64,000 nucleotides of DNA from Synechocystis sp. PCC 7509 (lineage in GTDB: Bacteria > Cyanobacteriota > Cyanobacteriia > Cyanobacteriales > Chroococcidiopsidaceae): NCBI RefSeq assembly GCF_000332075.2, contig NZ_ALVU02000002.1, forward strand, positions 250,209-314,208, written 5' to 3'. Under the pieces are notes generated by a model, which saw nothing but the letters and a program-made list of their open reading frames with translations, had not been told where the DNA came from and did no database searches. This document shows positions 7,310 through 14,645 of this stretch, one piece after another (positions within the stretch are counted from its first letter, which is position 1; every line of letters starts with the position of its first letter). The position numbers and the translations under genes are program-made.

Positions 7310-9139
7310 TAGGGGTTTGAGTAGCAAGTGGATACTGTTGGTTAACTTAACAAAACCAAGAAAAAGAGGACTATAAAAAGAATAGCAACAGATATCCTAG
7401 AAATTATTCGAGTAACCAAGTCAGGTAAAGGAGTCAGGGTATGTCCTTACATCCAAAACCCATCAAGCCAGTCCCAAAAGAAACAGAGCAAGTGGCAAAA
7501 GCAGCATTCCCGAAAGGGAATCTATATTTAACCATCAGGGATGAATTAGGAACAATTTACACAGATAAGGATTTTGAAGCTTTATTTTCCTTGGAAGGGC
7601 ATCCGGCGATTGCTCCTTGGCAGTTAGTCTTGATCTGCGTCATGCAATATATAGAAGGGTTAGCAGACAGACAAGCAGCCGAAGCAGTCAGAGGTCGTAT
7701 TGACTGGAAATATGCGTTAGGACTAGAATTAACCGACTGTGGATTTGACTTTTCCGTTCTAAGTGAGTTCCGTTCACGCCTCATTGAGGGAGGAGTTGTA
7801 GACATTCTTTTAGATAAGTTCTTAGAACAATGCCAGAGAAAAGGCTGGTTGAAGAACAAGGGTAAACAACGAACAGACTCAACCCATATTCTGGGAGCAA
7901 TTCGGACTCTCAATCGCCTAGAATGTGTTGGGGAAACCTTGAGAGCTGCTCTCAACACTCTGGCAACTGTTGCCCCAAGTTGGCTAAGGACTCAAATAGA
8001 GGCAGATTGGTTTGACCGTTACAGTCGTCCGGTCTGCGAGGAACGTCTACCAAAAGGGATTGAAGCTCGTAATACTTATGGCGAAAAAATCGGGATAGAT
8101 GGAATGCGCTTGCTTGATGCCATTTATGATGACCCGACCACTCCCGAATGGCTGCGCCAGTTGGAATTAGTTGAAATTCTGCGTCAAACATGGATTGCTC
8201 AATATTTTGTGGAAAACGGACAACTGCACTGGCGGCAGGCAAAAGACTTAGCGCCTTCGGGAAAACGTTTTGACTCGCCCTACGACCCAGATGCTCGTTA
8301 TGGCAACAAACGCACGACGACCTGGACTGGCTACAAAGTTCATCTTACAGAAACCTGCGATGAAGATCGAGTTCATCTCATCACTAGTGTAGAGACAACA
8401 CCAGCTAATCGCGCCGATGTTGACCAGACAGAACTTATTCATCAATCCTTAGAGGCGAAAGCTTTACTTCCTGACGAGCATCTTGTGGATGCGGGTTATG
8501 TTGATGCAACTCTATTGCTTAAGAGTCAGAAGCACTACGGGGTGGCAATTATTGGACCCATGCGTCCTAATGCGAGTTGGCAGTCCAAAAATTCCGAGGC
8601 TTATGACATCAGCCAATTCCAGATTAATTGGCACACTAAACGAGTGACCTGTCCTCAAGGAAAAAAAAGCCTCAAAAAATGGATTCCTTATCAAGATCAA
8701 TGGGGCAATTCCGTAATTCGGGTTTCTTTTCCTAGAAAGACTTGCTTACTGTGTCCAAGTCGGGCTTTATGTACTCACTCAAAGACGGAAGCCCGAAGAC
8801 TAACTCTACGCCAACAGAACGAGCATGAACTTCTTCAATCCCAAAGAATTCAACAAGAAACTCCCGCATGGAAGGAAATTTATCAGATCAGAGCAGGAGT
8901 AGAAGGAACTATTTCCCAGGGAGTTAGAGCCTTCGGTTTACGAAAAGCCCGTTATCACGGTTTAGCCAAAGTTCAACTACAGCATATTCTTACGGCAACG
9001 GCTATTAATTTTGTGCGGATGGTGGCTTGGCTTGATGATGTACCTTTTGCTCAGACACGAATATCCCGATTCGCCTTTCTTCGTCCTAACAATGGGTTGT
9101 TAAGTTAACCAACAGTATCACTTGCTACTCAAACCCCTA
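7310..9139 (+). mobile_element. Complete IS1182-family insertion sequence
   Basis: Terminal inverted repeats are at 7310-7353 and 9097-9139 (outer end TAGGGGTTTGAGTAGCAAG). They are almost perfect, differing by one extra G, and flank a single transposase gene. The transposase stop codon lies inside the right repeat. One end truncates the RES gene and the other truncates a glycosyltransferase gene. No target-site duplication is visible, so the insertion was accompanied by, or followed by, a deletion of neighbouring DNA. Confidence 0.88.
7441..9108 (+). CDS. IS1182-family transposase
   Basis: The product is a 555-residue DDE transposase of normal length. The N-terminal DUF772-type domain contains SVLSEFRSRLIEGG, typical of IS1182/IS5-group enzymes. 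The first catalytic Asp is probably in QRTDSTHILGAIR (about residue 145). The central YDPDARYGNKRTTTWTGYKVHL and ITSVETTPANRADV segments carry the second. The C-terminal IRAGVEGTISQGVRAFGLRKARYHG carries the catalytic Glu. Near the C-terminus a zinc-like CLLCPSRALC cluster is visible. There is no internal stop or frameshift, so it may be active. It starts 88 bases inside the left repeat. Confidence 0.92.
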   Translation: MSLHPKPIKPVPKETEQVAKAAFPKGNLYLTIRDELGTIYTDKDFEALFSLEGHPAIAPWQLVLICVMQYIEGLADRQAAEAVRGRIDWKYALGLELTDCGFDFSVLSEFRSRLIEGGVVDILLDKFLEQCQRKGWLKNKGKQRTDSTHILGAIRTLNRLECVGETLRAALNTLATVAPSWLRTQIEADWFDRYSRPVCEERLPKGIEARNTYGEKIGIDGMRLLDAIYDDPTTPEWLRQLELVEILRQTWIAQYFVENGQLHWRQAKDLAPSGKRFDSPYDPDARYGNKRTTTWTGYKVHLTETCDEDRVHLITSVETTPANRADVDQTELIHQSLEAKALLPDEHLVDAGYVDATLLLKSQKHYGVAIIGPMRPNASWQSKNSEAYDISQFQINWHTKRVTCPQGKKSLKKWIPYQDQWGNSVIRVSFPRKTCLLCPSRALCTHSKTEARRLTLRQQNEHELLQSQRIQQETPAWKEIYQIRAGVEGTISQGVRAFGLRKARYHGLAKVQLQHILTATAINFVRMVAWLDDVPFAQTRISRFAFLRPNNGLLS

Positions 9140-9458
9140 TACCTACTGCTTTAATTGCTTCTGGAGCATCCCGAAGAGACATCTTGGCTGCCTTAGTAAT
9201 CCACTTAATTGTGTACTGCAATACCTTAAACCCACTCAGATTACCAAGTTGAGTAAATAAGTCTTTGGTTGCTCCTTTAGGAAAATCAGATTTGCCAATC
9301 ACCTGAAATTCTAAGCCTGCGGCTAGAACTTTTGGTTGAGCGTCTTCAATTCCTAATACAGTGACACGATGACCGCGTCTTTGAAGTTCGTAACCTAAAG
9401 TCGTCATAGGATTAAGATGACCCGTCGCCGCAGGACAAATGATGCCAAAATGAGTCAT
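9129..9458 (-). pseudogene. MGT/UGT-type glycosyltransferase, N-terminal quarter
   Basis: The product MTHFGIICPAATGHLNPM, then LGYELQRRGHRVTVLG, is the typical start of a GT1-family (macroside/UDP-glucuronosyl-like) glycosyltransferase, normally about 400 residues. Only about 105 residues remain before the IS1182 element. The sugar-nucleotide-binding C-terminal domain is absent, so it cannot be catalytic. The last residues are encoded by the element end. Confidence 0.8.
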
Positions 9459-9883
9459 GAGATTTTCTCATCCGCAAAAGACGTTTGTTATTTAGTTTAT
9501 AGTCATAGCGTGATTTAATCAGTATGATTTGCTAATTTCAGCTTGAGATTGAGAATCGGCTTTAATTAGTTTTAGGTTCTAACTTAGGAGGAATAATTAT
9601 TCAAGAATATCTTCTCAGCGATGGTGAAGTAAAACAAGAATGGATTGAACAATCGTTGACAGCTTTAATTGCTGATATATTTGCTATCGCTACCAATCTT
9701 CAAGCTTTGCTCAGTTGATACTTTTTTCTACTGCACTGTTCGTAGTCTAAACTTGCTTCTGCAACTTACTTTTGTTGCATAGGACTCCTACTGCTATGAT
9801 TTGCAATATGTAATCTAGACTGAACAGAATTGCAATTTCTGGTCATGCAGTTTGCACACTAATAGGTTTGGAGCCTGATCGCT
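9459..9883. other. Intergenic region with a possible 41-residue gene remnant
   Basis: At 9593-9718 an open frame reads IIQEYLLSDGEVKQEWIEQSLTALI and onward to a TGA. A good AGGAGG lies just upstream (9586-9591), but no ATG, GTG or TTG is in place (ATA/ATT instead). It could be a gene that lost its start codon or the tail of a deleted gene. The rest of the 425 bases holds nothing I recognise. Confidence 0.35.
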
Positions 9884-10189
9884 ATGCCTCAAGTTCATCA
9901 CATGGTACTGCTCAAATTTAAGCAAGATGTGAACGACACGACGATCGCGGAAGTTCTGCAAGCAGTTGAGGAATTAAAGCACTCTATTCCTGGAATTGAT
10001 TACTGTTCCAGTGGTGCTTATTCTAGTCCTGAAGGATTTAACAAAGGCTTTACGCACGGTTTTCTCACCACTTTTGAAAACGCTGCAGCCCGCGACTTCT
10101 ATCTACCTCATCCCCATCACGAAATTGTTAAAAATGCCTTGTTTGCGCTCCTCAAAGATGCGGTTGCATTTGATTTTGTTGCTGATTAA
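9884..10189 (+). CDS. Stress-responsive alpha/beta-barrel (Dabb) domain protein
   Basis: The 101-residue product has the Dabb dimeric ferredoxin-like fold pattern: VHHMVLLKFKQDV at the start, a central GIDYCSSGAYSSPEG, THGFLTTFENAAARDFYLPHPHHEIV, and a C-terminal DAVAFDFV strand. Family members are small dimers of varied function, including some polyketide or terpenoid cyclases and stress-induced proteins. Nothing in the sequence fixes the substrate. It is a single gene next to a cassette fragment, with no operon partner. Confidence 0.85.
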   Translation: MPQVHHMVLLKFKQDVNDTTIAEVLQAVEELKHSIPGIDYCSSGAYSSPEGFNKGFTHGFLTTFENAAARDFYLPHPHHEIVKNALFALLKDAVAFDFVAD

Positions 10190-10261
10190 GTAAATTCTGC
10201 ACTTCGCTCGTAGCAGAACACAAATCAGTAAGTGATGAGCAGACAGATTGGGGTTGGGATC

Positions 10262-10461
10262 TGCCTTCCGCCGTTAGCGATCGCACTCACACACTCAGAA
10301 AACGCATAGCCCAGTTAGAAACAGAAGTCCGAGCGGTGCGGAAACAAGCCCAAGCTCAACGTAAAAGGATTGCTCAAAAGTGCGAACATGAATTTTTAGT
10401 TTTATTTGATAGCGATCGCAACTGTAAAGTGGTTGTCACCGAAAATCTGGAAAGCCCTTGA
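10262..10461 (+). pseudogene. Fragment of the small coiled-coil protein of the Rha cassette
   Basis: From 10276 the frame reads SDRTHTLRKRIAQLETEVR and continues through the basic coiled coil and SDRNCKVVV. This matches the first 60 residues of the proteins at 16691 and 24536. It ends early at TGA 10461, so the C-terminal QKLVFEDE part is missing. There is no proper start codon (GTT before the Ser codon). It is a third, decayed copy of the cassette tail. Confidence 0.75.
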
Positions 10462-10546
10462 GAGAATTCGTGGTGTTAATTACACCCTACCCCCAGTAGT
10501 ATGTGTCAAAATCAAACGGTAGTCAATTAAGTTTGAGGAGATAGGG

Positions 10547-10957
10547 ATGGAGGGTCAGTGCCTTTGCAGTGCGGTAACCATCAGAACGCCAGATAAAAAA
10601 AGCATAGATGCCTGTCATTGCGGGATGTGTCGGCGATGGGGAGGCGGACCAGCATTAGTTGTATCTTGCGGCTTAGAAGTGCAGATAGAGGGCGTTGATA
10701 AACTAAAAGTGTACAAGTCTTCAGAATGGGCGCAAAGAGCTTTTTGCAGTGAATGTGGTACGCATATTTTTTACAGGTTATTGTCTACCAATGAATATTT
10801 TGTCCCAGTAGGTCTTTTTCAAGATGGTCTTGAGTTTGAGTTCAAGGAGCAAATCTTTATCGACAGGAAACCTAGTTACTACGAATTTGCTAACCAAACC
10901 TTGAATATGACAGAAGCCGAAATATTCACCAAATTTGCGTCAAGTGAGAATATTTAA
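10547..10957 (+). CDS. GFA / CENP-V-type zinc-binding protein
   Basis: The 136-residue product carries the metal-ligand set of the GFA (glutathione-dependent formaldehyde-activating enzyme-like) family: Cys5 and Cys7, the CHCGMC group (Cys23, Cys25, Cys28), and CSECG (Cys67, Cys70). These usually hold two zinc ions in a Mss4-like fold. The biochemical function of most members is unsettled; some relate to glutathione adducts. It has a clear GGAG Shine-Dalgarno upstream and lies alone between two cassette fragments. Confidence 0.88.
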   Translation: MEGQCLCSAVTIRTPDKKSIDACHCGMCRRWGGGPALVVSCGLEVQIEGVDKLKVYKSSEWAQRAFCSECGTHIFYRLLSTNEYFVPVGLFQDGLEFEFKEQIFIDRKPSYYEFANQTLNMTEAEIFTKFASSENI

Positions 10958-10967
10958 GGCACTTAAG

Positions 10968-11171
10968 GAGACATCATGGTGCATCTAGTGGGCAGAGGTA
11001 ACTTCAGAGAATTGCTGATAAATACGGGCATAAATTTCTTGCGCTGATGATAACGCTCCTGATGCTAGTGCTAAGGTAACTATTACTGGCACAGTGCAGA
11101 AGCTTATATTCCAGGATGAAGAGGGAAATGTTATTTCTGAGACTGATAGTTCGTTAGTGAGGAAGCTTATT
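10968..11171 (+). pseudogene. Decayed cassette fragment (winged-helix protein tail plus coiled-coil protein)
   Basis: 10970-10995 reads IMVHLVG, the end of the shared C-terminal domain of the cassette winged-helix protein. It runs with a deletion into RIADKYGHKFLAL and, after frame changes, VQKLIFQDEEGNVISETDSSLV, the coiled-coil protein's C-terminus. Several frames are needed, so it is non-functional. This is the fourth copy of the cassette tail, 500 bases from the third. Confidence 0.7.
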
Positions 11172-11625
11172 TGCTGTACACCTCTGGTAACACTAGCGGT
11201 CGTATTGCGTCTGCCAATAGCATCTCGAAGCCGAGCGGATTATTGCCACCGACAATATTTTCAACCAACTTACCACCAGCAAAGCGCATAACATGAGTTT
11301 CAATCATAGGTACTTCAATGCCAGTGGCTGACACGCCAAACATCTCTCCAGTATGAGTAGCGTAGGCATCAAACATTACTACCACGCGCTCGCCGTCTGC
11401 GGATGCAAAAATGTCCGTAATCGTCAGACGACCGTTCGTGAAAGCTGAACCAAACTTGGTTAATATAGTTTGGTACTCTTCCTTACCTCTGATATCCCCA
11501 TCCGGCTTCAGTCCGGTGGAAATTCTTATATTCTCATCTACTATTTCGTCAAAAGCGGCAGGGTTTTGACCGCCAAGTACGCCTTCAACGAAACGACGAG
11601 CAAGAGTAATGTTGTCGTGTTGCAT
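11167..11625 (-). CDS. SnoaL-like (NTF2-fold) protein
   Basis: This 152-residue protein has the SnoaL/polyketide-cyclase layout: an N-terminal helix (ITLARRFVEGVLGGQN), a basket strand region with GRLTITDIFASADGERVVVMFDAYATHTG, and C-terminal VMRFAGGKLVENIVGGN. NTF2-fold proteins of this size include cyclases, hydrolases and dehydratases, and the substrate cannot be deduced. The next gene upstream (11643) is another NTF2-like protein, and an SDR follows, suggesting a three-gene operon transcribed leftwards. Its 3' end overlaps a decayed cassette fragment. Confidence 0.78.
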   Translation of the reverse strand: MQHDNITLARRFVEGVLGGQNPAAFDEIVDENIRISTGLKPDGDIRGKEEYQTILTKFGSAFTNGRLTITDIFASADGERVVVMFDAYATHTGEMFGVSATGIEVPMIETHVMRFAGGKLVENIVGGNNPLGFEMLLADAIRPLVLPEVYSK

Positions 11626-11642
11626 TTGTATCAGCTCCTTTG

Positions 11643-12026
11643 CTACAAAATTGGTTTATCACTATTGAACATATCGGCGGCGATTCTCCATTCACTACCA
11701 ACATTGGTTAGCAGAAAAAAGTATTTGCCTTTATCTTTGAACTCTCCCTGCGGAGTGTCCATGCTAAGTTCGTAGGCACCGATTTCGGCTGCCATATCAC
11801 CCGACTTGCTGACTGTAATGTTCTCGGTCGTATGAACAAGGCTCATATTTTGAGCTTGAAAAAGTCGTTCGTAGGTTTCTCTAACTTTATTAGTGCCGAC
11901 AGAACGAGCATCATTATGCGGAAGCCACCAGGTATTTGTGGTATGGAGCGCAACTATTCCAGGCAGATTTCTTTTTGCGCTCATTTCATTCCAGTATTTG
12001 CTAAAATCGCGGATATTCTCAGTCAT
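11643..12026 (-). CDS. DUF4440/SnoaL-type NTF2-fold protein
   Basis: In 127 residues, a helix (IRDFSKYWNEMSAKRNL) is followed by ALHTTNTWWLPHND, VRETYERLFQAQ, and a beta sheet ending GKYFFLLTNVGSEWRIAADMFNS. This last pattern is characteristic of DUF4440/SnoaL-like proteins. It starts 17 bases upstream of the SnoaL-like gene at 11625 and follows the SDR gene by 51 bases, so the three are likely co-transcribed. Reaction unknown. Confidence 0.72.
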   Translation of the reverse strand: MTENIRDFSKYWNEMSAKRNLPGIVALHTTNTWWLPHNDARSVGTNKVRETYERLFQAQNMSLVHTTENITVSKSGDMAAEIGAYELSMDTPQGEFKDKGKYFFLLTNVGSEWRIAADMFNSDKPIL

Positions 12027-12077
12027 TATGGCTATTCTCAGTTAATGATTCGATAGTGGCTCAATTCTTTTAAAGGA

Positions 12078-12827
12078 TTACCAATTTAGTGTGATCGCGT
12101 CGCCAGATTTTCGCATTTCAGCAAAGAACTTACCTTGCGCTTCACCATCGGGCAAAGTTGCCAGATACACCGCAGTTTCCGCGCCTTCTTCGGCGGTGAA
12201 GGGCGCATTTTCGCCACCCATATCAGTTTGCATCCAACCGGGTGAGTAAGCATTCACTAAAATGTTGGTTCCTTGTAGCTCCTTTGCCAAAAGTACTGTT
12301 AGTCCATTGAGTCCCAGCTTAGACAATCGGTAGGATGGAGCAAGAGGATAATAATCATTCGGTGTGATAGTAAGCGATGCCATCTCCGTTGAAACATTCA
12401 CAATCCGCCCATAGTTTTGCTCTTTCATCAAGGGAATTAGAGCTTGAGAAATGCGCGCGACAGCGAGAACATTTGTGGTAAAGGTTGAGAGCATCGTCTC
12501 AAGTTTTACAGTTAATACGCTGGATTCTTCAATCTGCCCTGTAGGATTGACTCCAGCATTATTAATCAAAATGTCAACTTTGCCATAAGTTTGACTCAAC
12601 CATTGTGTAAAGGTTTCTACGCTTTGATCGCTATTGACATCTAAACTATGATAGTCAGCGCTTACACCTTCTTGAGCTAGTTTTTCGTGAGCCGCACGAC
12701 CAGACGCTTCATCACGACTTGTTAAAACAACTTGGACTTCTTGACGCTGACCTAGTTTTTTAGCGATCGCATAGCCTAAACCGCGATTACTTCCCGTTAC
12801 AACCGCGATTCTAGATTGTTCTTTCAT
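12078..12827 (-). CDS. Short-chain dehydrogenase/reductase (SDR)
   Basis: The 249 residues show a classical Rossmann SDR: cofactor motif TGSNRGLG (residues 11-18), NNAG near 90, catalytic Ser in VSTEMAS, and the YRLSK Tyr/Lys pair near 165. The arginine after the first turn (TSRDEA) favours NADP(H). It resembles carbonyl-reductase-like SDRs that reduce ketones or aldehydes. It leads a leftward operon with two NTF2-fold proteins and faces a truncated LysR gene, so in the ancestor it was probably controlled by that regulator. Confidence 0.88.
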   Translation of the reverse strand: MKEQSRIAVVTGSNRGLGYAIAKKLGQRQEVQVVLTSRDEASGRAAHEKLAQEGVSADYHSLDVNSDQSVETFTQWLSQTYGKVDILINNAGVNPTGQIEESSVLTVKLETMLSTFTTNVLAVARISQALIPLMKEQNYGRIVNVSTEMASLTITPNDYYPLAPSYRLSKLGLNGLTVLLAKELQGTNILVNAYSPGWMQTDMGGENAPFTAEEGAETAVYLATLPDGEAQGKFFAEMRKSGDAITLNW

Positions 12828-12912
12828 GATATTCGTTACTCAATCAAGCTTGAATTTACCCTATCAAAATCCTATAAATTAATCAAATCGATTATAAATA
12901 TAGTAGGTATCA

Positions 12913-13041
12913 ATGAAATCAATTGACTTAGCAGCAATAGACTTAAATTTGCTGGTTGCTTTTGAATCACTATTTCAAGAACGGAGTGTAACGGTTGCGG
13001 CACAACGGCTCTATTTAGGGATTGAGCCGAGATACGTGTAA
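12913..13041 (+). pseudogene. LysR-family regulator, first 36 codons only
   Basis: The frame starts MKSIDLAAIDLNLLVAFESL and reads through QERSVTVAAQRLYLG. This is the opening of the LysR N-terminal helix-turn-helix, normally about 300 residues. At 13018 it meets a Tn3-like inverted repeat and stops six codons later. It is divergent from the SDR operon with 85 bases between, the normal place for a LysR gene controlling its neighbour. The regulator is lost. Confidence 0.85.
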
Positions 13042-13246
13042 TTCAGTGCCACTTTGCTCTTAAGACCTACTAGGTCTAGATTTCAGCCATAGTTTGTTCC
13101 GCTCGGCTAATGTCTGCTAACTATTATTAGCAGATGTAAATTGACTCAAACAAGGGTTTTATGTCTGCTAATGCTACTCAAAACTCCCTAAAATCATGTC
13201 TGCTAAGGTAAGTGGCACTTTTTTACAGCTATCTCGGCTCAACCCC
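13018..13246. mobile_element. Putative Tn3-derived miniature element (inverted repeats around res-like sites, no transposase)
   Basis: Imperfect inverted repeats of about 38 bases begin at 13018 (GGGATTGAGCCGAGATA) and end at 13246, where the reverse complement begins GGGGTTGAGCCGAGATA. The size and the GGGG outer end are those of Tn3-family terminal repeats. Inside are three TGTCTGCTAA repeats resembling a serine-resolvase res region. No transposase or resolvase is present. One end truncates LysR and the other truncates the gene at 13174-13770. No 5-base target duplication is seen (ATTTA versus AGATA). Confidence 0.6.
13111..13206. repeat. Three TGTCTGCTAA repeats, res-site-like
   Basis: A near-palindromic full site lies at 13111-13138 (TGTCTGCTAA, spacer, TTAGCAGATGT). 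It is followed by single copies at 13162-13171 and 13197-13206. Resolvase half-sites of Tn3-family elements begin TGTC and have this spacing range. The 96-base span inside Tn3-like ends supports a res site, but binding is inferred only from pattern. Confidence 0.5.
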
Positions 13247-13770
13247 AGATACTTTTGTCCTATCTGTTCGGCTTCTTCATGGTCGTCCGCTCGACCAATA
13301 GCGCGACCGCCTACCCAGACCCAATACCATTGCCACTTGTGGTCATAAGTTACTGACCAGGTAAGGGGTTTAGGGGGAGGAGTTGGTATATATGGTTTTG
13401 TATGCTGTTTATAGCCTTCTGTATATCCTCTGGTGTATTCGCATTCGGCTTTTGTATACAGTGGGTTTGTTTTATCTATCGCCTCTAATCGTCCGTGATT
13501 AAATCCTTGCTCAAACTCATTTTGGGGCGGTGGTAGTACGTCATCGTCTTCCTTATCAAGTACCCATTCTTCTAGATAAGAAGCGGTTGTAGGTTTAACT
13601 TTCAGCCATACTCGACCATCGGCGTAAACGTCTTTGTTCAATATCTGCATGACAGGTGTAAAAGGAGCGTGGATAATGTCGCCGATGTTTGCCTTGGTTG
13701 TTGCTCTATCCCAGATTTTCGGGGTAGATTCAGAGCAGACTTGAATTGTAGGTTTTGCTTGAGTTAACAT
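13174..13770 (-). CDS. Hypothetical protein, 3' end replaced by the miniature element
   Basis: The 198-residue frame has an N-terminal region with WDRATTKANIGDIIHAPF and YADGRVWLKV, which might be a small SH3-like barrel. A middle section holds two GFNHGRLEAI / GYTEGYKQHT-like repeats. The C-terminal WSVTYDHKWQWYWVWVGGRAIGRADDHEEAEQIGQKYL is of a type seen in cyanobacterial hypothetical proteins. From about residue 173 the codons come from the inverted repeat of the element at 13018-13246, so the natural C-terminus is lost. Name and role unknown. The upstream region has a strong hairpin 24 bases before the start. Confidence 0.6.
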   Translation of the reverse strand: MLTQAKPTIQVCSESTPKIWDRATTKANIGDIIHAPFTPVMQILNKDVYADGRVWLKVKPTTASYLEEWVLDKEDDDVLPPPQNEFEQGFNHGRLEAIDKTNPLYTKAECEYTRGYTEGYKQHTKPYIPTPPPKPLTWSVTYDHKWQWYWVWVGGRAIGRADDHEEAEQIGQKYLGLSRDSCKKVPLTLADMILGSFE

Positions 13771-13793
13771 TTAAGTTACCTAGGTAATAGGAA

Positions 13794-13978
13794 ACAAAGC
13801 CTGTAAGCGCTCTCCCGTCGAAAGTCGAACGCTACAGGCTTTGTTGTTTGTACAAATTGTCTAAAGTAAATTTTTAATCCACCAGGGCATCTCTAATCAG
13901 CGTTCATCCCTTCCGGGCTACCTGGTTTGTCTCTCGTCTGGGGGTTGCAGGCGATGCCCCGTTTCCAGTTCCCTTGTT
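13794..13978 (-). promoter_or_regulatory. Structured leader-like region upstream of the 13770 gene
   Basis: A long hairpin has arms ACAAAGCCTGTA (13794-13805) and TACAGGCTTTGT (13833-13844), with further GCG pairing inside. Beyond it, 13880-13978 holds mutually exclusive pairings: ACCAGG with CCTGGT, and GGGCATC with GATGCCC. The hairpin lies 24 bases from the start of the leftward gene. It could be an attenuator, a terminator or a small RNA; the sequence matches no riboswitch I recognise. This covers most of the 13771-14097 gap. Confidence 0.4.
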
Positions 13979-14097
13979 ATCGAGCTAACAACAACCTTAT
14001 TTCTTTGTCTAGAGTTGTGAATCGGTCAATGAAAGTGCAACTCTTTATTTTTGGTTCTCGGTGAGGCGGTTTGCTTTCCTCATCCATACTTGTATTA

Positions 14098-14212
14098 TGA
14101 CAGCTAGTTAACTAGCTGTCAAGTTAACTAGCTATTAGATATAGTGATCTTTTACCTGTAATATATAAAGCTAGCTAATAACTCTGTTAACTAGCTAGCT
14201 AGCTGTTATAAT
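14098..14212 (+). promoter_or_regulatory. Promoter with repeated GTTAACTAGCT operators
   Basis: A perfect 24-base palindrome at 14098-14121 is centred on GTTAAC. The half-site GTTAACTAGCT recurs at 14123-14133 and 14186-14196. A TATAAT box at 14207-14212 is followed by the small regulator at 14231, and the last operator covers the -35 position. This is the expected layout for autorepression by the Cro/CI-type product. Confidence 0.65.
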
Positions 14213-14230
14213 ACGGGCAGAGTTCTTAGG

Positions 14231-14446
14231 ATGAAAGTGATTTGTAAGCTTAAACAGGTAATGGACGAACAGGGTCTTAATCAAAGTCAACTTGCAGATG
14301 CAACAGGATTAAGCCCTACAACTGTAGGAAAGCTATATCGTAATCAGTTTGAACGAATTGATAAAGATACATTAATGGTTCTATGCAAATTTTTTCGCAA
14401 AGGCATAGGCGATCTATTTGAAGTGATATTTGAAGAAGGAGATTAG
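14231..14446 (+). CDS. Small Cro/CI (XRE)-type transcriptional regulator
   Basis: The 71 residues form one helix-turn-helix domain of the HTH_26/Cro-CI type: LKQVMDEQGLNQSQLADATGLSPTTVGKLYRN, then DTLMVLCKFFRKGIGDLFEV. There is no effector or protease domain. It likely represses its own promoter through the GTTAACTAGCT palindromes just upstream, and perhaps the cassette 200 bases downstream. The 199 bases between the two genes show no hairpin I trust. Confidence 0.85.
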   Translation: MKVICKLKQVMDEQGLNQSQLADATGLSPTTVGKLYRNQFERIDKDTLMVLCKFFRKGIGDLFEVIFEEGD

Positions 14447-14645
14447 TCAGCAGTAATTGATTTAACAACTAATTACTAAATCCTAGCCAACATCATCATT
14501 TCTTATAGCTTGCAAAATATTATGGTTTTTCTTTCCAAGCAGCTTTTGTCATAGAAACTTTTAGCTGTAAAGAGTAGCAATCGCCTGACTCTTGGCGGAG
14601 ATGCGATCGCTACCTACCACAACCTAACTTTTAACCGTAGAGGTT

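Noticed and set aside
7557-8445. Minus-strand open frames under the IS1182 transposase
   Set aside because: No homology or start signals; shadows of the transposase codons.
13880-13978. A tRNA gene
   Set aside because: No acceptor stem with a T-loop consensus; the pairing does not form a cloverleaf.
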